Source: Bog-756 sp963727955
GTDB lineage: Bacteria; Actinomycetota; Acidimicrobiia; Acidimicrobiales; RAAP-2
Direction of reading: 5' to 3'
DNA: 64,000 bases
NCBI GenBank assembly: GCA_963727955.1
Contig: CAVSII010000003.1
Coordinates: forward strand, 372,001 to 436,000
The translations under genes and the position numbers were made by a program. Shown in pieces: positions 25,554-35,552 of this stretch (the stretch's first letter is position 1; every line of letters starts with the position of its first letter). Under the pieces are notes generated by a model. The model had not been told where the DNA came from, did no database searches, and saw nothing but the letters and a program-made list of their open reading frames with translations.

Positions 25554-26276
25554 TCATCGGTAGCTGGCGTCGTACTGATCGTGGCGGTGAAACCACGACA
25601 AGTCGCCTTCGTTGCGACCGAGGGGCGTCCGGTCGAGCCATTGCCACATGGTCCAGAGCGGGTCGAGGCCCCGGGCATACGCCGAGTAGGTGTGGAATAC
25701 GTCGCCGTCGTCGAGCACGAATGCGCTCATGCCGGGCATCTCGCCTGACCATCCCCGCCAGGCGATGTCGGCCGCCTCCAGCGCGGCTCCGTTGCGGTAG
25801 TTGTATTCCACCGGGGCCACCGAAGAGTCGATTGTGACGTGGAAGTCGTAGTTGAAGTCGCTGCGTCCCGACGACGCCCACGGGAAGGTCCAACCCATGC
25901 GGTCTCGGTAGGCGAGCAGTTTCCCGAGCGGCGCGCGAGATACGGCGGTGAAAGCCACGTCGTGGTTCTCGAGGTGGAGGTATGTCTCATCCAAGCCGTC
26001 GGCCAGTGACGAGCAGCTCGGGCAGCCTTCGTCCCAGTCGGGGTCGAACATGAAGTGGTAGATGATGAGCTGCGATCGACCCCGGAAAAGGTCGGCGAGC
26101 GTGGCTTCACCGCCTTCGGCATCGAAGACGTATCCCTTGTCGAGGCGCACCCAGGGCAGCTCCTGGCGACGGCGGGACAAGTCGTCGTTCAGTCGTGTCA
26201 ATTCCTTCTCGGCGCTGAGCAGCTCGAGGCGCGCTTCGAGCCACTGGTCACGGGTTACGACGCGATGGTTGGTCAT
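25554..26276 (-). CDS. DUF899 family (thioredoxin-like fold) protein
   Basis: 240 residues from ATG 26276. DUF899 pattern: RDQWLEARLELLSAEKELTR, the ELPWVRLDKGYVF box, LIIYHFMFDPDWDEGCPSCS (with a CxxC) and DVAFTAVSRAPLGKL, then the family C-terminus YARGLDPLWTMWQWLDRTPLGR. Related to thioredoxin-fold proteins; a redox role is possible through the CPSC motif, but the substrate is unknown. The start overlaps the ArsR stop (TGATG), so it is the last gene of the AHSA1-ArsR-DUF899 operon. Confidence 0.9.
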   Translation of the reverse strand: MTNHRVVTRDQWLEARLELLSAEKELTRLNDDLSRRRQELPWVRLDKGYVFDAEGGEATLADLFRGRSQLIIYHFMFDPDWDEGCPSCSSLADGLDETYLHLENHDVAFTAVSRAPLGKLLAYRDRMGWTFPWASSGRSDFNYDFHVTIDSSVAPVEYNYRNGAALEAADIAWRGWSGEMPGMSAFVLDDGDVFHTYSAYARGLDPLWTMWQWLDRTPLGRNEGDLSWFHRHDQYDASYR

Positions 26277-26659
26277 CAGGATGGTTTCCCTTCTTCTTTG
26301 GTCGTCTTTGGTGTCGTAACTTGGTGCTTTGCTTCTGCGTGGGCCGCCTCGGCCAGCCGTTTGATGGTGTCGAGTCGCCGGTCCCATTGGGCGGCGAGGT
26401 CAGCCATGGCCCGCGTGGCTTGGTGGAGACGGTCGGCCTCGACCTGGTAGAGAACCTCTCGACCCTGCTTGCGGCGGCTGACCAACCCCGCATCTTCGAG
26501 CACCACCAGATGTTTGGACACCGCTTGGCGAGAGAAGGGCACGTGGCCGGCCATCCACCATGCGCTGGCCTCACCGTTGCCCACCAGGAGATCGAGCACT
26601 CGGCGACGAGACGGATCGGCGATGACCGACCACACCTCGTCCTCGGTCTGTGTCGTCAT
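26276..26659 (-). CDS. ArsR-family winged-helix regulator
   Basis: 127 residues from ATG 26659, which overlaps the stop of the AHSA1 gene (ATGA). HTH: VWSVIADPSRRRVLDLLV, HVPFSRQAVSKHLVVLEDAGL and wing KQGREVLYQVEADRL; a helical, Lys-rich tail follows. No metal-binding cysteines. It is the middle gene of an AHSA1-ArsR-DUF899 operon whose promoter holds the inverted repeat at 27237-27253. Confidence 0.9.
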   Translation of the reverse strand: MTTQTEDEVWSVIADPSRRRVLDLLVGNGEASAWWMAGHVPFSRQAVSKHLVVLEDAGLVSRRKQGREVLYQVEADRLHQATRAMADLAAQWDRRLDTIKRLAEAAHAEAKHQVTTPKTTKEEGKPS

Positions 26660-27102
26660 CCTGACAGGCGCTCGGCCAGCACGCCGGAGAGGCGGTCCAA
26701 GTACTCGGCCCACCCGCCGTAATGCTCGTCGGCATAACGCTGTTTTTCGGTGTCGGGCCAGTCCCGCAACTCGTGGCCGCTCTCCGTCACTCGGAGACGG
26801 GTCCGCTCGTCGCCCTCGGGCGCCAGGCTGAATTCGACGAGCATGGAGTTGCCCACGACCGGCTCCGCATCACGGGGATGGTTCCACCGGAAGGAGAAGC
26901 GAGTGGGTGGATCGACCGTCTCGACCACGACCGGCCCGCCCTGGTCGCCGAAGTGCATATAGCCGTGGGCGCCGGGTTCGACAACGAGATCAACCCGGTC
27001 GGCGAACCACAGGCTGATCTGGTCCGGCTCGGTGATGGTGCGCCACACAACCTCAACAGGCGCCTCGATCAGAACCTCCCGCTCGATCACGAGACCTGTC
27101 AT
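26656..27102 (-). CDS. AHSA1/SRPBCC-family protein
   Basis: 148 residues: VIEREVLIEAPVEVVWRTI, PDQISLWFADRVDLVVEPG, FSFRWNHPRDAE and a C-terminal helix (HYGGWAEYLDRLSGVL). First gene of the operon with ArsR and DUF899, joined by 4-bp and 1-bp overlaps. Same fold and partner type as the units at 24.4 kb and 48.7 kb. The ligand is unknown. Confidence 0.88.
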   Translation of the reverse strand: MTGLVIEREVLIEAPVEVVWRTITEPDQISLWFADRVDLVVEPGAHGYMHFGDQGGPVVVETVDPPTRFSFRWNHPRDAEPVVGNSMLVEFSLAPEGDERTRLRVTESGHELRDWPDTEKQRYADEHYGGWAEYLDRLSGVLAERLSG

Positions 27103-27236
27103 CAGGATCGGCCCCCCGCGACGGGCCTCGGCGTCTCTCGCCCTGTCGCCGGTGACTCCACTCGAGGTTGCCTATGGACCATTGCTCACTCTCCTTCTCG
27201 ACCTGCAACCAAAGGTAGCACATGCAGGGTCCCATG

Positions 27237-27253
27237 TGCAACCTCTTGTTGCA
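27237..27253. promoter_or_regulatory. Inverted repeat upstream of the AHSA1-ArsR operon
   Basis: TGCAAC and GTTGCA, perfect 6-bp arms with a 5-bp spacer, 135 bp upstream of ATG 27102. The symmetric TGCAAC-N5-GTTGCA layout suits an ArsR dimer; probable operator of the operon. Confidence 0.5.
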
Positions 27254-27283
27254 TATCTCACGCGTTGGGCCCAGGTGGACGGC

Positions 27284-27841
27284 TCAGAAGACGAAGGGCA
27301 CCAGCATCTTGGTCGAGCGCCTGTAGACGGGGTAGTCGTCGGGGAACTGGTCGGTCAGGTAACGCTCCTCAACGGTCGCGCTGTAGACGAAGTAGACAGC
27401 GGCCAGGACCACGGCGATCAGCAAGAGCCAACTCAGGGCCACCGCGGTGCCGAGGCCGGCGACCAGGATGCCCGAGTAGATGGGGTGGCGGACCAGGCGG
27501 TAGGGACCACTGGTCACCAGCTCCGGTTCGTCCTTTTGCGACATGGGGGTGCCCCAGTTGCGCCCTATGTGCACGCGGGCCCAGATGGCAAGGCCCAGAC
27601 CCAGGACGAAGAGGACGAGCCCGAGGGCAGCCCGCCATGGGTCCGAGTTGAGGCCATCGTTTCGGAAGGCTCCCGAGCGGAGCAGAAGCAACGCAGCCAC
27701 GACGACCACCAACCGGATACGCAGCTCGCGGGACCACGGGATGCGGCCCTTTTTCATGGAGAAGGCTGCCACCAGCCAGCAGATCCAGAACGTCGCCCAT
27801 CCGAAAGCAAAGACGAGCTCGACGGCGTGCACGCGACTCAT
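27284..27841 (-). CDS. Isoprenylcysteine carboxyl-methyltransferase family membrane protein
   Basis: 185 residues with four or five hydrophobic segments and the ICMT/PEMT signature GPYRLVRHPIYSG (SAM site), then VEERYLTDQFPDDYPVYRR. In bacteria this family methylates small lipids or unknown acceptors at the membrane; the true substrate is unknown. It stands alone on the minus strand, 41 bp from the inverted repeat of the neighbouring ArsR operon. Confidence 0.88.
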   Translation of the reverse strand: MSRVHAVELVFAFGWATFWICWLVAAFSMKKGRIPWSRELRIRLVVVVAALLLLRSGAFRNDGLNSDPWRAALGLVLFVLGLGLAIWARVHIGRNWGTPMSQKDEPELVTSGPYRLVRHPIYSGILVAGLGTAVALSWLLLIAVVLAAVYFVYSATVEERYLTDQFPDDYPVYRRSTKMLVPFVF

Positions 27842-27985
27842 ACTTCCATCAGTACCGGGCGGTTCGTGACGGGAAGCTCAGGGTCGGATCACCAAGGCAC
27901 AGGGGTTTGACGAGGCTGCCGTCGTCGCACCGCTGGCGACCTCACTCCACGTGTGATCCGCCCGTACGCTCGACCAGCCTGGGCC

Positions 27986-29315
27986 TCAGGGGACCGGGTC
28001 GACTGTTGGCGTCGCACCCGAGAGACTCAACCGTCGTAGGTAGAGGTCTCGACTGTGGGGATAGCCGACGGCCCCCGGCACCCACGCGTCGAAGGCAATC
28101 CAGTAGGAACCCGAGGTGTCAGCGAATACCGACTCTCCCCCTGGACCGTCGAAACTCGGGGTACTGGACAGGATCGGCTGGGCCAGAGGTTTGCTACAGG
28201 GACCGACGGGGCCGGTGCACGTGGCCACTCCGACCGCATAGTTGGCGCTGTTCCAACTGTTGCCCGAGTAGAAGAGGAGGTAGCGCCCACCGCTCTTCAC
28301 CAGATCGGGAGCCTCAACCACTCCCGACTCCCACGCTTGACTGGGTACGAGGAGCTTCGATGGGGTTGCAGTCGGCAGGAAGGCCGTGCCAGCCGGGTCG
28401 AGCTGTTCAGACCAGATGGTGGCCGGTCCCGTTCCTCCGTTCGACTTCCAGATCAGATAGACGTCCCCATCGGTGTCCGTGAAGAGGAATGGGTCGAGCG
28501 ATCCTCCCAGGGAGGGTTGGCAGGCGAGTGGGCCGGCCGAATTGTCGGCGAACGGCCCCTGTGGCTGGGAGGCGGTGGCCACCGAGATGCACTCCTCGCC
28601 CCCTCCCGGGCCCGCCACTTCGGCCGCGTAGTAGAGGAGAGTAATTTGCTCCGATCTGGGCGACGGCGGGCGCCCAGGTGGCATCGGGAGTGGCCCAACC
28701 GGGAAGACTGGGCAGTGCGTTGCCAACCGGATTCCAGGTGGTCAGGTCGGTCGACTCGATGATCTGGATATTGCCGGCCACCGAGTTGGTGGCGTAGGCG
28801 TAGTACGTGCTGCCCACGAGGAGGACGTCCGGATCGGGAAAGTCGAAGGGATAGACGAGACCACTGCTCGTCCCCCCTGCCAACGTCAAACACGCAGAGG
28901 AGGATGCAGAGATATCTTCGGCAGCGAGGGTGTTGTTGTGGGCCGCTATCTGTTGGTAGGAGCTCTGCACTCCTCCGAGGCAGTCCTCGAGCGTTCCGAT
29001 GCTGACGCCCTGGAAGAGCAGGTCTGCGTCGTTGGCAGAGAGTGCCTTTTCGGTGGTCGCCAACTGCCCGAGTGTCGAGGCCACTGACGACTGGAGGGCG
29101 GTGCGTCGATTGACGGTGAGGGCCTTGTCGTAGGTGGTGGCGGCCAGGTCGAACCGGGTTGACGAGAGGTCTCGGCGGGCAGCCGTCAGTTGGGCGCGCT
29201 CACGGCGACCTCGGGCGTGGGCGTGAACATCCGTCGTAACGGCGAAGGTCATCACCCCGAGAAGCAGAACTCCGACCGTCGCCGAGACGACCCGCCGCCG
29301 CCATCGACTAGCCAT
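27986..29315 (-). pseudogene. Membrane-anchored coiled coil fused to a GH43-like five-bladed propeller, one-base frameshift
   Basis: The N-terminal 150 residues give one membrane helix (VVSATVGVLLLGVMTFAV), a coiled coil and a two-Cys segment (LEDCLGGVQ ... SSSACLTLAG). Then comes a GH43-like domain: FPFDFPDPDVLLVGSTYYAY-type start, STDLTTWNPVG, ATWAPAVAQIG, then in the next frame LLYYAAEVAG, DTDGDVYLIWKSNG, VVEAPDLVKSGGRYLLFYSG. The frame changes near 28640; removing one base gives GANYLLYYAAE and a 442-residue protein. It overlaps the upstream paralogous coiled-coil gene by 8 bp. GH43 enzymes cleave arabinose- or xylose-containing glycans; activity here is uncertain. Sequencing error or decay cannot be separated. 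Confidence 0.75.
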
Positions 29316-29823
29316 CTGAACTCACAGCACCCGCACAGCTCGTAGCCACGGCATTCAGGGCGTCGATGGCGTGAGCTTGGTCCGCCACCGCCAGGGCATT
29401 CAGTGCCTGCTCTACACCAGTCAGACACACGTTGAGATCACTGATGGTCGATGTCTGATGGATGACGTTCACCTGCGCGCCGGCCAGAGCTTTCTCCACC
29501 CCCTGAAGCTGTGCGGTGTCCTGGGTCAACGCCGTGGAGGCCACGCCGACCTGATCCTTGACGACATCGAGCTCCCGACGCACTGTGGCCAGATCGGCCA
29601 ATGTGACTTCTATGTGACGCCGGGTCACGTCCAGACGGTGATGAGTTTGATCGAATTGAGTATTGGCCTGGACTTCGTTGCCAACGACGTAGCCCAATGC
29701 TCCGGCAAATACCGCCAATGCCACCAGGGCGACGGCCCATCTTCTACGACGCCTCCGCCGAGGGATCTCCTGTGACCCGAGCTGCCTGGTCTCGGGCTCA
29801 ACCGACACAACGTTTGTGACCAC
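29308..29823 (-). CDS. Membrane-anchored coiled-coil protein, paralogue of the N-terminus of the next gene
   Basis: 171 residues: basic stretch RRRRRRR, one membrane helix (WAVALVALAVFAGALGYVVG), a heptad-rich coiled coil (about residues 60-120) and a C-terminal piece with two cysteines, NVCLTGVEQALNALAVAD ... SCAG. The same layout, including the Cys-x-x-GVE/Q and SxxC ends, occurs in the first 150 residues of the downstream GH43-like gene, pointing to duplication. Two conserved Cys outside the membrane suggest a disulfide. The 8-bp overlap indicates an operon. No known function. Confidence 0.72.
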   Translation of the reverse strand: MVTNVVSVEPETRQLGSQEIPRRRRRRRWAVALVALAVFAGALGYVVGNEVQANTQFDQTHHRLDVTRRHIEVTLADLATVRRELDVVKDQVGVASTALTQDTAQLQGVEKALAGAQVNVIHQTSTISDLNVCLTGVEQALNALAVADQAHAIDALNAVATSCAGAVSSDG

Positions 29824-30011
29824 CGTTACTCCGCATCCTTGCCCGGCCGCTCGCTCTTATGGTTTCACGCCCCGGAGCCGGGGAGAGGTCACGTCACGAC
29901 CAATTCGGACAGTTCACCGAGACTTCATGCAAACGTGGCCCTTGTGCCGACGGCCCCCGGACGCCTCTGGTGCTCTGTCTCCTCTTGTGGAGTCACAATT
30001 AGGCTCCAGAT

Positions 30012-31013
30012 GTGTTGACTCGGCCCGCAGGTCTTGCTGATGGTGACTTGGAGCGAGTGATCGAACGAGCCTGGGGTTTCACTGTCGCTTCGCTTGATTA
30101 CCGCCCGGTCGGCTTTGGCAGTCACCACTGGGTCGCAATGGACAGTCGGGGCAATCGCCACTTCCTGACGGTCGACGAACTGGCCTCTGAGGCTCGAATT
30201 GGTGATGAGGTCTCCGTGCACGGGCTGCTGCTGCGCCCAGCCTTGGCCGCGGCCATCGACTTGTGTGCCTTCGGGTGCAGCTTCGTTGTCGCACCGATTG
30301 CCACGAAGGACAACGATTCCTTCGCCCGACTCGATGGCTTTGCCGCAGCGCTCTATCCGTTCATCGAAGGGGACAGCTTCGCCTTTGAGGAGTCTTTTGC
30401 CGAAGCTGACCGGGACCAGGTCCTCGAGCTCGTCATCCAACTGCACGAGGTGCCGATCGATGCCATTCGCTCGCCCCCTACAGACAGGTTCGTTATTCCG
30501 TGGCTCGAACAACTCGACCACGCCTCGCAGGACGACGACCAATCTGGTCCCAAGGGTCCGTACACAGCCATGGCTTCACAATTGCTCATCGACAATGAAG
30601 CCGGGATCACAAGACTGATTGCCCTCTACCGGACACTGGTGGCCCGGTACCTGAGCGGCCCTGGTCCTGCGGTTGTCACCCACGGTGAAATCCATCCAGG
30701 AAATGTGATGGCGACTTCGAAGGGCTGGATGATCATCGACTGGGACACCGTCATGGTCGCCCCGCCTGAGCGCGATCTCTGGAGACTTGCCCAGGGAGAC
30801 GACTCGGTGCTCCGGGCCTACGCCAAGGCCACCGGAATAACCCCTCGCCAGTGGCTCGTCGACCTGTATGGCCTCCGCTGGGATCTGGCCGAGATCGCCT
30901 CGTTTGCTGAGGAGTTCCGCAAGCCACACGAAGATACCGAGGACAGCCGGAAAGCTCTTGAAATACTCCACGCAGTTGTGGGGCGGTTGCGTTCCCCAAC
31001 TGGCCAGGCTTGA
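30012..31013 (+). CDS. Aminoglycoside/spectinomycin phosphotransferase-like kinase (APH fold)
   Basis: 333 residues from GTG 30012. MLTRPAGLADGDLERV and YRPVGFGSHHW are close to the APH(9)-type spectinomycin kinases; the catalytic loop THGEIHPGN and the metal site IDWDTV are intact. It should phosphorylate a small molecule; antibiotic resistance is possible but unproven. TAGGCT ends 6 nt before the GTG and no SD is seen, so a leaderless transcript is likely. It stands alone. Confidence 0.85.
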   Translation: MLTRPAGLADGDLERVIERAWGFTVASLDYRPVGFGSHHWVAMDSRGNRHFLTVDELASEARIGDEVSVHGLLLRPALAAAIDLCAFGCSFVVAPIATKDNDSFARLDGFAAALYPFIEGDSFAFEESFAEADRDQVLELVIQLHEVPIDAIRSPPTDRFVIPWLEQLDHASQDDDQSGPKGPYTAMASQLLIDNEAGITRLIALYRTLVARYLSGPGPAVVTHGEIHPGNVMATSKGWMIIDWDTVMVAPPERDLWRLAQGDDSVLRAYAKATGITPRQWLVDLYGLRWDLAEIASFAEEFRKPHEDTEDSRKALEILHAVVGRLRSPTGQA

Positions 31014-31077
31014 AGACAGCCTCCGACTACAGCTCTGGCCGGCCCCGATGCCACGAGGACCATTGGCATACCAACCA

Positions 31078-31849
31078 CTACTGGGCGTCGAAGCGGAACC
31101 AGTAGATGCCGAGGGTGGTGAGGACGACCACGTAGCCGCCGCAGGCCAGCAGCGCCAGCCAATCCTGCGAGTTGAAGGTCCCGCCCCCGACCACGCCGGC
31201 GAACACCGTCATCAGCGCGCCGACCGGGCTCCACTTCGAGACGGTGTCCCAGAACCCGCCCAGTTCGCCGGAAGCCCCGAAGAGTCCGAGTATGACCAGG
31301 CCGATGTAGAGAAGGCGGCCGAACGCCTGGACGGTGTCGGCCGACTTCACCAGACCCACCAGGGCCTGGGCCACGGCCAAAAAGACGGCCGAACCGAGAA
31401 TGGAGACCAGAAGGACCAGCACGTAGGTCTCGGCCGAAAGCGAAAGGTGGTGGATGTTGTCACCCAAGACGAGCACGACAAGGGCGATGACGAAGTTGGA
31501 CACCATCTGGACCGACAGCCGGCTGAACATGATGGCCCAGTTCGGCGCGGGCGAGACCCGCAGGCGTTGGAAGACACCGTTGTCGCGGTCGCGGGCAACC
31601 ATGGGGGCATAGCCCATGATGGAGGTTCCGGCGATGCCGGCGGTGATGGCCAACCCGAGGATGAACTCGGCGCCGCCGAAACTCCGGGTCGCCTTGGACG
31701 AGCGGGTCGTCGACAAGATGATGAGCGGCAGCAGGAGGCTCAGGAGCATGCGCATCTTGTTTTTGGTCAGGACGATCAGATCGGCCCGCAGCAGGGCGGT
31801 CAGCATGGTTCGGAGGCTCGGGGCCTCCACGGTCGTCGGTGCAGTGGCG

Positions 31850-31866
<17 letters not shown>
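31078..31866 (-). CDS. ABC-2 type exporter permease
   Basis: 262 residues from GTG 31866; six hydrophobic segments of an ABC-2 transporter (LLSLLLPLIILS, GLAITAGIAGTSIMGYAP, NFVIALVVLVLG and others) with the typical cytoplasmic motif RDNGVFQRLRVSP. Forms the channel with the ATPase whose gene overlaps it by 17 bp. Third gene of a MarR-ATPase-permease operon; the substrate (drug or lipid) is unknown. Confidence 0.88.
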
Positions 31867-32799
<933 letters not shown>

Positions 32800-32803
<4 letters not shown>

Positions 32804-33243
32804 GACGCCTCCTGGGCGGCTTGGGCCTCGGCCGGCGAACGGAGTCGATCGGCCACCATCTCGAGGGCGCCGATGACCTCGTCCACTTGGGCGGACGGTG
32901 GATTGCCGAGGGCCCGCCCGATAGCGGCGTCGGCCGTGGAGGTGATGCGGCTGTGGGCTTGCTCGAGGGCATCGGGTACGACCCAGACCAGGGTCCGGCG
33001 CCGGTCGCGGGGATCGGCCTCGGTCCGCACGACGCCGAACTGACGCAACTTGATCACCGAGGTCGAGACGTGGCTCTGCGGGGAACCGGTCCGGGTTGTG
33101 ATCTCGCTGATGGAGCTGCCGGGGTTGGCCACGATGTCGAGAAGCACGAGACGGACGCTGTTGTTGACACCCTGCCCGGGCAGACCCTCCTCAGCCAGTT
33201 TCATGAGCCGCCGACCCAGCAGGAAGAGGTCCGTGGATTTCAT
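32800..33243 (-). CDS. MarR-family regulator
   Basis: 147 residues from ATG 33243. Winged helix: SSISEITTRTGSPQSHVSTSVIKL and wing DPRDRRRTLVWVVPDALEQA, with dimerisation helices at both ends. An upstream extension in the frame has no family likeness. First gene of the exporter operon, and an inverted repeat starts on the base just before its ATG, which suggests autorepression relieved by the exported compound. Confidence 0.88.
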
Positions 33244-33271
33244 ATCAGAATCATATACATCTATTTCTGAT
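33244..33271. promoter_or_regulatory. MarR operator candidate
   Basis: ATCAGAA (33244-33250) and TTCTGAT (33265-33271) are perfect arms 14 bp apart. Similarity extends outward (GATTTCAT and its complement) with a 2-bp bulge, running into the MarR start codon. The AT-rich core stands out in this GC-rich region. Confidence 0.6.
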
Positions 33272-33382
33272 GAAATCAAGTACCCCGGAATACTGGGTGC
33301 GTATCCGATTCGGCGACTGATACCCGGGAGCCGAGCGGGCCCGTGTGGTGCCGGGTTTGCGCCCCGACTGATTCCCGGGGCC

Positions 33383-33456
33383 CTAACCCCAAACTCCAGC
33401 TGGCTGTCGGATGCTGACGTTGACCCGGTTGAACAGATTGCTGACTGCGACCCAGA
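33383..33456 (-). CDS. Carboxymuconolactone decarboxylase-family protein, 3' exon
   Basis: The last 24 codons of the gene whose first part is at 35553-35952. After removal of the intron, ...QLASIV continues LWVAVSNLFNRVNVSIRQ, the normal C-terminus of AhpD/CMD proteins (compare N-x-W/F-N-R-x-N-V-x-x-R-Q). Stop TAG at 33383-33385. The joined gene is 474 nt and codes for 157 residues without any frame change. Confidence 0.85.
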
Positions 33457-33583
33457 GTAGGGTCGAGCACTGGCGCGGTGGCGATGATCCCAGTGGTGCC
33501 GGGGGTTTCTCAGATCCACGAGATGATGCTCGTAGACCACCGGCCACACCGCCAGGTCGCTCCGTTTCCAGCACCCGCCCGTC

Positions 33584-33616
33584 GAACCGTGCATGCCGTT
33601 CTCTGGCACACGGCTC
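33584..33616 (-). ncRNA. Group II intron domain V
   Basis: 33-nt hairpin reading GAGCCGTGTGCC, loop AGAGAA, CGGCATGCACGGTTC on the minus strand: the expected catalytic AGC-containing stem, two-base bulge region and closing pairs of domain V. It begins within the maturase stop codon. Its integrity suggests that the intron can still splice. Confidence 0.85.
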
Positions 33617-34976
33617 ACCGACGCCGTTCACCGCCGGTATTCGGTCTCCCCCGCCAGTCCCGAAAGGGCCTGGGAGCGACGACAGTTCCCGACAAGTCGA
33701 TAAGGCCCATGCGGTTCGGTGACTGAAAGAGCATCACTGACATGCCGAATCCTCGGGATCGGTGATGACGCTTGGCCACCTGGAGCGCCAGGCGTTCCAG
33801 CGCATGTTCCTGCACCTTGTTGAAGTGACGAGCCGAGTTTCCGTAGCGGAAATAGTTGGCCCAGCCACGGAGGACCCGATTGAGGTCCTCCACGATCACT
33901 TCGATCGGTACCCACATGCGACGCCGGACCGTGAGTTCACGCACTCGGCTACGCACACGTTGCATCGCTTTGTCCGACGGCCAGCGGGCGAGGAACATCA
34001 CCTGTCGAGCGTGTTGCGATTGAGCCCGCACCCAGCGGTGATGGAAACCGAGGAAATCGAATCCCTCGCCACCCTCCTCCAGGTGCACGATCCGGGTCTT
34101 GGATGCCTTGGGCTCCAGACCGAGATCAGCGAGTAGGTCGGTGAGTAGCCCGAGGGCATACTCCGCCTGCTGGCGGGTCGCACACATCACCACCAGATCG
34201 TCGGCGTAACGCACCAGTTGTCCCATACCCTGCGTCTTCCACGCCCGGTCGAGCCGGTTCAGGTAGACGTTGCAGAGCAACGGAGAAACCACCCCGCCTT
34301 GGGGCGTGCCGGTATCGGCACGGTGCACCACGTCGTCGTCCATCACCCCGACGGCCAACATGGCCCGCAGGAGTTTCAGGACCTGGCGATCGCAGATGCG
34401 TTCTTCAACCGTCTGCATCAACCGGTCGTGGGGAATCGCCTCAAAGCAGGAGGCAATGTCCGTCTCGACCACCCACCGGCGTCCCCGCCAAGCCTCGTCA
34501 ATGAGGACCTGGAGGGCATCGTGAGCCGAGCGCTTGGGTCGGAACCCATAGCTGAAGGGCTGGAAGTCAGCTTCGAAGATTGGCTCAATCACCGTCTTCA
34601 CCGCTGCTTGCACGATGCGATCACGGATTGCCGGGATCGACAACGGCCGCCGTTCGACCGAACCGGGTTTGGGTATCCATACCCGGCGGGCCGGCAGTGG
34701 CCGATAGCGATGATCCCGAAGCTCCGCAGCCAATTCATCGAGGAGTCGGGTGATCCCGTATTCCTCGATGTCGTCGATGGTCCTGCGGTCGATGCCAGGG
34801 GCGCCGTAGTTTTGGCGCACCTGGAACCATGCACGCTCCAAGACGTCCCTGCGATGGACCTTGTCATAGAGCGCATGGAACCGTCGTCCGGGGTCGGCCT
34901 TGGCCGTCCGGTAGAGCGTTCGTTGCAGATTTTGGACTTTGTTCAATTCGGCGGGACTAGCCACGAAGGCACTCAC
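33615..34976 (-). CDS. ltrA: Group II intron reverse transcriptase/maturase
   Basis: 453 residues from GTG 34976 (SD GGAAAGGG). Reverse-transcriptase motifs: WIPKPGSVERRPLSIPAIRD, FSYGFRPKRSAHDAL, TDIASCFEAIPHDRL, TGTPQGGVVSPLLCN and the catalytic YADD (LVRYADDLVVM). Then come the maturase (GIIM) region LNRVLRGWANYFRYGN and a short C-terminus. It lacks the C-terminal HNH endonuclease, so mobility would use the replication-fork or nick-primed route. The stop codon abuts domain V. All catalytic residues are present, so splicing help and retrohoming look possible. Confidence 0.95.
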   Translation of the reverse strand: MSAFVASPAELNKVQNLQRTLYRTAKADPGRRFHALYDKVHRRDVLERAWFQVRQNYGAPGIDRRTIDDIEEYGITRLLDELAAELRDHRYRPLPARRVWIPKPGSVERRPLSIPAIRDRIVQAAVKTVIEPIFEADFQPFSYGFRPKRSAHDALQVLIDEAWRGRRWVVETDIASCFEAIPHDRLMQTVEERICDRQVLKLLRAMLAVGVMDDDVVHRADTGTPQGGVVSPLLCNVYLNRLDRAWKTQGMGQLVRYADDLVVMCATRQQAEYALGLLTDLLADLGLEPKASKTRIVHLEEGGEGFDFLGFHHRWVRAQSQHARQVMFLARWPSDKAMQRVRSRVRELTVRRRMWVPIEVIVEDLNRVLRGWANYFRYGNSARHFNKVQEHALERLALQVAKRHHRSRGFGMSVMLFQSPNRMGLIDLSGTVVAPRPFRDWRGRPNTGGERRR

Positions 34977-35552
34977 CAGCCCTTTCCTGTTTCGATACGC
35001 ACCGACGAAGTAGCGGCCCTTCCCTCACCGGCGGTTGTGTTGTCCGCTCGGCTCGATCGGTACTACGACCGCCTCCGACGCCCACCCGGCTCGATGCCCA
35101 CTTCCCGGCGTAACGGTTATAGGGCTCGGCGCTCCGGTGGCACCTGCTCGCAGGCCACCGGGCCGGGGAGGGCCTCTCCAGTTCCCGTAGTCACCTTCTG
35201 TACGTTCCACGCCCCATACGCCGAGGAGTTCTTGACGGCTGCACCTCCAGGGTCTTCACCGCTTCCATGGCCTTCACCCCGAATTCCCGGGCTCGGCTCT
35301 CCCTGTCCCCCGCCCGAAGGCGGGGCCTCTAACGACGCGGCAGGCTTCGCTTTATGCTGCGGACCGCACATTTGCTTCCCCCAAAGGGGCTTTCGACGCT
35401 GGGCTTCGACCTGGCCCGTTTCCAGACCGAGCCGCCAGCCTGCTACCGGGCCTCCTGGCAACTACCCGGACCGGACTTGCACCGGCAGGCGACGACGAGC
35501 TTGTCGTTGTCAGATCTGCTCTATCGCATCACCTCCAACTGACTGGACGCAC

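Larger units (their letters stand above)
33457..35552 (-). mobile_element. Group II intron (2,096 nt) inserted in a coding gene
   Basis: 5' end GTGCG (35552 downward) fits the GUGYG consensus; 3' end CTAC (33460-33457) fits the final AY. It contains a maturase/reverse transcriptase gene and a recognisable domain V at 33584-33616. Boundaries were set by requiring the interrupted gene to rejoin in frame: ...ATC GTC C | TC TGG GTC. About 575 nt of domain I-III RNA precedes the maturase. 127 nt separate domain V from the 3' splice site, longer than a normal domain VI. No HNH endonuclease domain is present in the protein. Confidence 0.88.

Noticed and set aside
33314..33379. Direct repeat CGACTGATnCCCGGG (33314 and 33365) as an insertion-site duplication of the intron
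   Set aside because: Group II introns do not make target duplications, and both copies lie on the same side of the intron; likely chance or part of a terminator.
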